64,000 bases of DNA. Source: Monocercomonoides exilis (taxonomy: Eukaryota; Preaxostyla; Oxymonadida; Polymastigidae). A program made the translations under genes and the position numbers. Below the pieces are notes generated by a model that worked only from the letters and a program-made list of their open reading frames with translations, was not told the DNA's origin and did not search any database. Location: positions 625,001-689,000 of the forward strand of contig LSRY02000015.1 in assembly GCA_001643675.2 (NCBI GenBank), given 5' to 3'. This document shows, in pieces, positions 57,000 to 64,000 of this stretch (the first letter of the stretch is position 1; every line of letters begins with the position of its first letter).

Positions 57000-57032
<33 letters not shown>
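57000..57032 (+). repeat. Poly-A tract at the duplication boundary
   Basis: An A-run of about 33 bases exactly where similarity between the two surface-protein copies stops. On the coding (minus) strand of copy 2 it is a T-run downstream of the gene, so it is not a poly(A) tail of a retrocopy. Confidence 0.85.
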
Positions 57033-60000
57033 AGAGCAAGAAAAATGACTTTTTCAAAAATATCAACAGGCTTTTCAAAAATGAGATTTCCAAAAATCCA
57101 AAACAAACTGAGGAATGATGTGAAACAACAAAAAACAGATGATAAAAATTTTGAAAGTTGCTGGATTATGAACAAAAAACTTGATATCACAAAAAAAAAT
57201 CTGATTCCTTTAAATAAAACAATTTCACATGAATAATAAACAGAAGAAAATTGACAAACAGAATTCAGGCAAATGCAAATGCAAACAAAAGTGAATGCAC
57301 AGCAGCGGAAGATGCTGCTGATTTCACAAATAAAAACACAAAACAGGGAGCTACAAAAATCTTTCAAAGATTCAGGATTTCAAAAAATCTTCATTTCCTT
57401 TTTTTCTTTTCCTCCTCAGCTCAATTGAGTGCTTTTTGAATTGTTTGACTGATTATCATTTGATGGATTCTTTGTTTGAGCTGACTTCTTTATTGCTCTC
57501 TTTTTTTTCGCTCATCTGTCTGTTGCGCTTATCTGGCAGCTTCCATCTTGTTCTGAGTCTTCGATATATATCACTGCATCTGACATCGTGAGCATCACCG
57601 CTCCTTCTGGAAATCGCTGGATGAACTCGCGCTTCAGACCTTGAAGAGACAGCCGCTTTTCTGACTCGGATGACAGGCACGACAGAATCATGGGCAACAG
57701 CACCGACTCTTCTGCCTCCTTCATGCTTGGCCTCTCTCCATTCACTATCTTCTGCCCTGCCACCTCTGCCTCATACTCTCCAAACGGGATTTGAAGGGTC
57801 AGGCACTCCCACAGCATCATCCCAATCGAGAACGACACTGACTCCTTGGTTGCTCCCATCTTCTTGTTCATCTGCAGCTCTGGTGCCTTCCATTTCAGAC
57901 ACTCTTTTTTGAAACTATCTTCATCCTCAAATGCTGATGAGGGAAGGGAGTCATCGTCATCATTGCCACTGGCAGATGTCACAACAGTTGATGATGAGAT
58001 GGATGATGAATCTGAATCATCATCTGACAATAAGTCTGAATGCATCACAATGCAGATCACCATGTGTTCTGAGAAGAGAACAATGTGAGGACTCAAGTTG
58101 GAAAGAGATTGAAGAGGATTTTCCATTTCATCAAATGAATGGAGAGCGAGATTTGCCACCCAAAACAGGATCTGGGCAGCTGTCTGTTCTCTTTCCTTCA
58201 ATGTGCCAATCGCCATCTCTTTTGTCTTATTCAGCCCATGCAAAAGCATGAACAGCGAATCCCTCAAATCCACTATCAGCTTCTCATGAGGAGATGAACA
58301 GGCCATTGCATCCACCAGATTCGACATAGATGAGGTGGTTGGGCATAGACTCTCTGATCGAACAAATGTCGAATCTGAATCAGTTGAACATGTCGAAGAA
58401 ATTGATGGTGATGGAGTCTGTTTTCTTATTTCCTCTTCCTCGACTTTTTCCAATGCCCAATCAGGAATCTTGTCTGAATCTTTTCCCAAGATGTATTCAG
58501 TGGAACCACTCTCACTCAACAAATGCTCTGATGACTCAGAATGTTCCATGTTCGTATCATATATTCTCTTCTTCATCCTCTCATCATTCTTCTTCTCTGC
58601 CTCCCTCTCTGCTCTCCTCCACTGTGCCTCAGGTGACATCTCCATCGTCACCATCTCAATCAGCTTCGGATCCTTTTTCACTGTGTCATTCACAATCTCT
58701 TCCAATTCTTCTGTTCTTCTTTTTTGCTTCCTCCATCGAACAGCCAATATTATTGAAACAATCAGAATGATTAGAAGAACAAATGCCATGATAATAACAA
58801 TCAACAACAAATACGATTTCCCTTCTTTTCCTCCTTCAACAAGCTTTCCTTCTCCATTCACCTTTGCTTCGCTTGCATTCTTCAGAATGAATGAATTTGT
58901 TGAGGTAGGAGATTCTGCATTTCCAAATAAAACTAACACACTCACCTCAATATCACTTCCACAACTGCTGATAAGATCTTTTCCCACACTTCCCTCAACT
59001 TCTCTTTCTGACAAGAATCCATTTGAATCAAAATCATGCTTTTCAATCTCTTTTTCTTCTCCCTTCCTCTTCACAAATGAGAATGACAGATTGCAAGGAA
59101 TAAGAAGCATTCCTTTGAATGTCAGCTTCATTCTATCTGTTGATTCTTTTGCTTCTATACTCTCCAACACAGGAATGAAAAATGATGAATCCCTTTCTGA
59201 AGCAATCCCTTCAAAGCTGCACCCTTCATTCAACGCCCAAAGAGATGAATTTGGCAAAAATCCATCTCCTCCTTTCAAACTGGAAATAGACAGTGAAGCA
59301 GAATCAGAGCAGATGATATTTCTTCTCAATGATGGATATTTTGTATTCGCAGGGTTGTTGTTGCTGAAGTTTCCTGCTTCAATCTTCACATTCCCACTTG
59401 AGATGGATAATCCACCTGAAGAAGCATTCAAAATTGTCACATCCTTCATCACCAATGAAGAATTAGTTGAATGAACAAGTGATCCATTCCACTCACATAT
59501 TTCTTCAAAAGAATTTTTTCTTCCACTCTCACTCTCTTTCAAAATCATCCCTTCAAATCGACAAGAATCCATCAAAACATCATTCGCATTGTTCATCTCC
59601 ATCATGCTTCCTTTGCTTGACAGAGAATAACAGTTTGAACAGGAACAATTTGAAAGAGAAATTTGAGTCGAAGTGGAAGAAGTGGAAAGAATTGAAGCTC
59701 CTTCTGAATTCCTCGAGCAGTTCTTGAATGAGGAGCTTCCAACCGAAACACTTCCCGAAGCTAAACTGCCAATCGAAAGGATGCAACCCTCAGACAACTT
59801 CACTCCATTTGCATCAATTCCATTCAGCACAACATTTCTGCATTGCCCAATCTCAACAACATTTCTTGTTGATTCAATCTGTCCCAGTTTCATATTTGTG
59901 AATGAGACCTCATCTCCATTTAACAGAAACGAAGGCTTCATGAACGAAAGGAGTGACACTGAGCAGTTGTCAACATGAAGAATCCCTTTTGCAATGCTCA

Positions 60001-63000
60001 CCAAGGTCGAGTTGAGAACAACAACAAGTTGATTGTTGTTTGACCCTCCAACAGAAGAGAAGTCAACAAATGAAAGAGAAAGCTGGCCACTTGCTTCATG
60101 AATGAGAGAACTGCCTGAATATGAAAATGACTGGTCAAAGTTGAATTTCACACTCTCAATCCTGACTTTCTCAGAGGTTGTGAGAAGATTGCACTCATTG
60201 ATATTTATTGTTGAGTTCAGATGCACCAAAGCAGTTGAGGGAGACTCAAGTGAGCGGATGATCACATCATGCACATCACATTCCCCATTGATGATCGTCT
60301 CTTCTGAGATCAACAGCTGAGAATATGATGAAGGAATGATGTGTTGAACTCCAACATCCAATGAGTGGCAAGGCATTTTGAACTCTCCACATTGCTTGCT
60401 GTCTCCGTGGTTGCCTGTTGCTGAAGAAACAAATATCGTCTCGCTCTGGTATTTCACAACCCTCAGCAGAAGATCCTCTTCCCCCACAAATGAGTCTGTT
60501 GTGCATCCCCATATTGCAAGATCCTTCACAAATGGTGTTCTGAAATCCAAAAGGAATTGTTCAGCTACTATCTGTGTTTCGATTGAATGGCATCGAACAT
60601 ACACATCTCTCCCTCTGAAAGCAGAGTTGTCTTTGAATGTGATGTTCGACAGAACAAAGTTCAGAGGCTTCTCAACCAACGAGGTGCATTCCAGAAACAG
60701 CCACCCGCCTCTTCCTGTGGTGGAGCAGAAGCACTCAGAAATCGTGCAAAATGAGCAGTCAAAGCTTCCTCCCTCATTCAACACACAAAACATCCCTCCT
60801 CCCTTTCCACACCTCGTTCCTCCACACTTCTTCATCGTTGTGTTTCGAATCACAATTTTCAATGGCTCATCATCATTGTCATTTCGGATGATCGGAATAT
60901 CATCTGTTGTGTTCTGGGTGACTTCTTCGCATACACTCCACTCAATAACAACATCTTGTTCAGCTTCATTTTTCTCTCTCCCTGAGCTCTTTGAAATACT
61001 CAATCCGCTTGCTCCTTCAAGCTCAATATTCTTCATCGTCAAATTTTTAATGTTCAAAATCGTTGTTGGCAACACAGAAATAACATCCTTTGAAAAGCAA
61101 AGTGATTGCATTGACACAAGTTCCAATTTAACTGTGCCTTTATCTGCCTTTATCAGTCCAAAGTTGATCGTTCCATCTTTGCTTTCTTCATTTTTTGTGA
61201 ACGAGCAGTCTTTCAGAGTCAACAGTCCTTCACTTGATCCAACATGCATCAAATAATTGACTCCACTTGTGAATGAAGATGGAATCACAAACATAATCAG
61301 TTCGAAACTGGTAATGCCACAAATCTTCATTGCTGCTCCTTCTGCTCCTTCAAGCGATGAAACACATTCCAATGAGCACTTATTGTTATCATTCGATTTC
61401 ATTGTTATTCCACTCACATCAACACTCTTCTGAAGAATCGCTTTTTCAATGATGTTAATATTCTTTTCATTTCCCTCAGGCAATCGATCCAATGAATAAT
61501 CAATTGACAGGCATGGATAATCTGAGAATCCGCAAGCACCCATGTCTCTTCCTTCACCCCCAACAAATATCTCTGATCCAAGTGCGAACCAGAAATACAC
61601 CAGTGGAACGGCATTCGTTGTATCACTTCCATCAAACCCTCTCATGGAATTCAATGAAATACCATCCAGATGCTCAGACACAAATGGAAGAGAGGTGTTT
61701 GTGATGCTCTTTGTCAAGTTGGATGACTCAACAAACAGGTCATTTCCATATTTTGCAACATTTGGTTTTTCTAAATCAAAAACAGGGGATGATATCACAA
61801 ATGAAGAATATTCATCAATCAACTTCAGTGCCATCCCTCCACCAAAGCCAGTCTTTCCTTCTTCAGCTGGTGCTGTGCATCCTGTAAATGTGCATGAGAT
61901 AACATTCATTTGAATGCTCCCTTTCAACTGAGCATTGATAGCACCTCCTCTGCTTTCATCAGCCAGCACTGAACATCCATCAAATTCACATTCTTCAATA
62001 TTTATTTCACCATTTGAATCTTCATTTTCATCGTTGCTGTTGTCGATACTCACGCAGCCTCCACTTCCAACTGCTCTTTCTATTTCTGTGAAATTGTTTT
62101 TCGTCATGTTCAACCATTTGGAGCTCATTAACTCTGCGTTTAATCCACTTCCACACAACGAGATCAATGGATTTCCATTCAAAGTGATTGATGAAGCAGA
62201 AAACGATTCAACGGTCAATGTCCCGTACTCAACAGATAAGAACAGAAATGTCAATTCAGATAAAGGATCTTGAAGGGAAAGAGAGCAATGAGACAAAGTC
62301 AGTTGTGAAGAAGATGATATGAAAGTGGAGTGTGATGAAAAAGACGGAGGAAGAGAGAAGATGAGCTTTGATAATTCTGTTTCAACGCTTGTTGTTATCA
62401 TCGCTGAATTGGATGTTGAACTTGCATCAGAGACTGTCCAACCACTTTCATCATCATTTCCTCTGATTTCATGTTTTTGTTCAGAAAATGCCAATTCATC
62501 GCTTATCATAATCATCCCTTCAACAACAATTTTCTTTGTTCCTGTTTGACGTGTGAGTGAGTGCTTCATTGTCAAGCAAGGGAATTGGACAATTCCACAA
62601 TGAGAATGATCAGATGTTTCAATATTGCTCACATATATTTCTTCTGGTGTGGGAAGAAGATAGATGCACAGAGGGATGGCCAAACTCGTGTTTCCCTTGT
62701 CGTATCCTGTCACCTTGTCAAACGAATCCAAAGAAGCTGTCAAACATGCGATCCTTTCACTTTTTGCTGTTGTTTCCAGATCGATTGAGTCAACAAAAAT
62801 GTCACTTCCCCATTTGGCTCTGTTCCCTTCAAATCCTGATGAAATCAGAAACTCTGCATTTGTGTCTTTCACTTTCAGCCCAATCCCTCCTCCTCTTCCT
62901 TGAGCAGCCAAGGCATAACAGTTCTTCACAACACCTCCATTCATCTTCAATGAACCAACATTCCCCACCTCAACCATCACACCCCCTCCAAACTCAGAGG

Positions 63001-64000
63001 CTTCACTCCCACAGCCATCAATCGTGCATCCATCAAAAGTTATTGAATGTGACCCTTCACCCACATTCATCAGCGATGATCCTGCTGTTGTCCTCACAAT
63101 GTTGTTGAATGTGCAGTTATCCAGAGTCAACGAAACTGTTGCCTCCTGAGGCAGAGATATCACACTCGTGGTGCTGAATGTTTGTGACCATCTCACATCT
63201 TTCATCTTCAAACTTCCCCCATCCATCTTCACAAGTGAGTTCTGAATGCTCCTCTCCTCTGAATGTGCTGCATCCATCGAAATATTCATTCTCTCCAAAT
63301 TGATCCCTCCAGCCCCTTTAACCTCAAATAATCTGCTTCTTCTGTTGTTTTCAAGCGAGGTATTGTGAACCACTGACAGATCATTCACACTCAACTCCCC
63401 TGTTCCAACACAAAGCAGACTCAGTCCATTTGCCTCAAACTTTGTTTCAATGACTGAGCCAGATGGCAAAGCTCCATTCACAGAGATTGTTTTCTCACCA
63501 ATATCAACTCCCTTTCCCTCCACAACTGTTCCACTCAACACCTTCATTTCCTCCACAAACCCCACAATCATTTGGGAAAGGCAATGGCTGATTGTGAGGC
63601 ATGCACAACTTTCATTCAATCCACAGCTGAATGTGTCCTTTGCATTTGTCTGATTTTGAGTTGAAGCCACAAATCTGCATTTCCCTCCATTGTTTGGAAG
63701 CCACTCACTTTTATCTCCTCCTGCATAATATCTCACTCCTTCTGTTCGTGTGGAATAGCACAAAACAAGTTGAGAATCTGTGGAGTTATCATAAATGCAT
63801 ATGTCATTTCCTTGAGGAGCACTGTTGTTGTGGAAAAAACAAAACCACAAAAGATTTCCGTTATATCCATTTGTTAGAACACTAACAGCACCTCCATGGC
63901 GAGCTGAATAGCATCTTTGAAACAAACAATTTTTCGCAACAATTTTGTCAATGGGATACCAAGTTATTAATCCCCCACCCCCAGAGCTGCTTGGATGATG
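57033..64000 (-). repeat. Segmental inverted duplication, arm 2
   Basis: The minus strand matches 13796-20765 over the coding region and about 480 bp of 3' flank. Protein-level identity is very high in the cytoplasmic part and lower around the transmembrane helix and juxtamembrane ectodomain. The arm continues beyond the window. Confidence 0.88.
57512..64000 (-). CDS. Giant surface protein with pseudokinase tail, copy 2 (5' end outside window)
   Basis: The frame is open from the window edge to a TGA at 57512-57514 and encodes about 2162 visible residues. The first visible residues, HHPSSSGGGGLITWYP, align with residue 386 of copy 1 (HHPSSTDGGAFINWNP), so roughly 385 N-terminal residues are missing. 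Ectodomain repeats and the four Cys modules are conserved. The transmembrane helix (LLIVIIMAFVLLIILIVSII) differs in many positions from copy 1, while the kinase-like end is almost unchanged (WKAPELQMNKKMGATKESVS, FSIGMMLWECLTLQIPF). As in copy 1, no HRD, DFG or N-lobe Lys is visible, so it is a probable pseudokinase. There is no frameshift in the visible part, so the copy looks active. It faces copy 1 (convergent orientation), about 37 kb away. Confidence 0.85.
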   Translation of the reverse strand, partial: HHPSSSGGGGLITWYPIDKIVAKNCLFQRCYSARHGGAVSVLTNGYNGNLLWFCFFHNNSAPQGNDICIYDNSTDSQLVLCYSTRTEGVRYYAGGDKSEWLPNNGGKCRFVASTQNQTNAKDTFSCGLNESCACLTISHCLSQMIVGFVEEMKVLSGTVVEGKGVDIGEKTISVNGALPSGSVIETKFEANGLSLLCVGTGELSVNDLSVVHNTSLENNRRSRLFEVKGAGGINLERMNISMDAAHSEERSIQNSLVKMDGGSLKMKDVRWSQTFSTTSVISLPQEATVSLTLDNCTFNNIVRTTAGSSLMNVGEGSHSITFDGCTIDGCGSEASEFGGGVMVEVGNVGSLKMNGGVVKNCYALAAQGRGGGIGLKVKDTNAEFLISSGFEGNRAKWGSDIFVDSIDLETTAKSERIACLTASLDSFDKVTGYDKGNTSLAIPLCIYLLPTPEEIYVSNIETSDHSHCGIVQFPCLTMKHSLTRQTGTKKIVVEGMIMISDELAFSEQKHEIRGNDDESGWTVSDASSTSNSAMITTSVETELSKLIFSLPPSFSSHSTFISSSSQLTLSHCSLSLQDPLSELTFLFLSVEYGTLTVESFSASSITLNGNPLISLCGSGLNAELMSSKWLNMTKNNFTEIERAVGSGGCVSIDNSNDENEDSNGEINIEECEFDGCSVLADESRGGAINAQLKGSIQMNVISCTFTGCTAPAEEGKTGFGGGMALKLIDEYSSFVISSPVFDLEKPNVAKYGNDLFVESSNLTKSITNTSLPFVSEHLDGISLNSMRGFDGSDTTNAVPLVYFWFALGSEIFVGGEGRDMGACGFSDYPCLSIDYSLDRLPEGNEKNINIIEKAILQKSVDVSGITMKSNDNNKCSLECVSSLEGAEGAAMKICGITSFELIMFVIPSSFTSGVNYLMHVGSSEGLLTLKDCSFTKNEESKDGTINFGLIKADKGTVKLELVSMQSLCFSKDVISVLPTTILNIKNLTMKNIELEGASGLSISKSSGREKNEAEQDVVIEWSVCEEVTQNTTDDIPIIRNDNDDEPLKIVIRNTTMKKCGGTRCGKGGGMFCVLNEGGSFDCSFCTISECFCSTTGRGGWLFLECTSLVEKPLNFVLSNITFKDNSAFRGRDVYVRCHSIETQIVAEQFLLDFRTPFVKDLAIWGCTTDSFVGEEDLLLRVVKYQSETIFVSSATGNHGDSKQCGEFKMPCHSLDVGVQHIIPSSYSQLLISEETIINGECDVHDVIIRSLESPSTALVHLNSTININECNLLTTSEKVRIESVKFNFDQSFSYSGSSLIHEASGQLSLSFVDFSSVGGSNNNQLVVVLNSTLVSIAKGILHVDNCSVSLLSFMKPSFLLNGDEVSFTNMKLGQIESTRNVVEIGQCRNVVLNGIDANGVKLSEGCILSIGSLASGSVSVGSSSFKNCSRNSEGASILSTSSTSTQISLSNCSCSNCYSLSSKGSMMEMNNANDVLMDSCRFEGMILKESESGRKNSFEEICEWNGSLVHSTNSSLVMKDVTILNASSGGLSISSGNVKIEAGNFSNNNPANTKYPSLRRNIICSDSASLSISSLKGGDGFLPNSSLWALNEGCSFEGIASERDSSFFIPVLESIEAKESTDRMKLTFKGMLLIPCNLSFSFVKRKGEEKEIEKHDFDSNGFLSEREVEGSVGKDLISSCGSDIEVSVLVLFGNAESPTSTNSFILKNASEAKVNGEGKLVEGGKEGKSYLLLIVIIMAFVLLIILIVSIILAVRWRKQKRRTEELEEIVNDTVKKDPKLIEMVTMEMSPEAQWRRAEREAEKKNDERMKKRIYDTNMEHSESSEHLLSESGSTEYILGKDSDKIPDWALEKVEEEEIRKQTPSPSISSTCSTDSDSTFVRSESLCPTTSSMSNLVDAMACSSPHEKLIVDLRDSLFMLLHGLNKTKEMAIGTLKEREQTAAQILFWVANLALHSFDEMENPLQSLSNLSPHIVLFSEHMVICIVMHSDLLSDDDSDSSSISSSTVVTSASGNDDDDSLPSSAFEDEDSFKKECLKWKAPELQMNKKMGATKESVSFSIGMMLWECLTLQIPFGEYEAEVAGQKIVNGERPSMKEAEESVLLPMILSCLSSESEKRLSLQGLKREFIQRFPEGAVMLTMSDAVIYIEDSEQDGSCQISATDR

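Noticed and set aside
57000-57032. A-run as a poly(A) tail of a retrocopied surface-protein gene
   Set aside because: The run is T on the coding strand of the gene, and similarity includes untranscribed-looking flank.
58335-59474. 379-codon plus-strand frame opposite surface-protein copy 2
   Set aside because: It is antisense to a conserved protein; the equivalent antisense frame in copy 1 (18978-19694) is shorter, as expected for a shadow.

Overview
The window looks like nuclear DNA of an intron-bearing protist using the standard genetic code, most plausibly an oxymonad of the Monocercomonoides/Blattamonas type (inference). The reasons are very AT-rich intergenic DNA, many short GT-AG introns with weak donors, giant proteins with long Ser, Glu/Lys and Gln tracts, and a family of giant type I membrane proteins with beta-helix-like ectodomains and a kinase-like cytoplasmic end. 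Intact genes end in TAA or TGA, so the TAA/TAG=Gln code of some oxymonads does not fit.

Layout. 1-1.5 kb: a decayed Merlin (IS1016/ISXO2-like) transposase. 1.5-10.2 kb: a five-exon WDR62/MABP1-like WD40 scaffold of about 2709 residues. 12.6-20.3 kb: an intact intronless surface protein with a pseudokinase-like tail. 21.2-22.6 kb: a second Merlin relic and a possible MITE. 23.0-24.7 kb: a five-exon unknown gene with a 14-nt first exon. 25.3-28.0 kb (minus): an unknown 911-residue protein. 28.6-31.8 kb (minus): DNA polymerase epsilon subunit 2 in nine exons, with a complete 5S rRNA gene inside intron 4. 32.8-34.3 kb: NAF1, the H/ACA snoRNP assembly factor, divergent from POLE2. 34.6-39.8 kb: a related surface protein without the kinase-like tail. 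40.6-41.1 kb (minus): a small possible secreted protein. 41.7-43.5 kb: an apparently perfect 425-bp inverted repeat followed by an older 320-bp palindrome. 43.9-44.4 kb: a small protein with a possible permuted-papain (PPPDE/LRAT-like) motif. 44.6-45.8 kb: a six-exon LAG1/TLC ceramide synthase. 45.8-53.9 kb: a 2663-residue multi-pass TmcB-like membrane protein ending in a hemerythrin-like domain. 55.3-55.8 kb: a pogo/Tigger-like non-autonomous transposon. 57.5-64.0 kb (minus): a second copy of the 12.6-kb surface protein, cut by the window end.

The genes do not form one pathway. Housekeeping genes for replication, snoRNP assembly and sphingolipid synthesis are interspersed with two themes: large membrane receptor-like proteins (two kinase-tailed copies, one tail-less relative, one hemerythrin-tailed TmcB-like protein) and repeat or transposon debris. 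The most unusual items are the hemerythrin-tailed TmcB-like protein, the 5S gene nested in a POLE2 intron, the perfect 425-bp inverted repeat, and the convergent pair of pseudokinase-tailed surface proteins. Exon structures were read by eye from splice signals, reading phase and family similarity. The multi-exon models all sum to whole codons, but no alignment or search was run.
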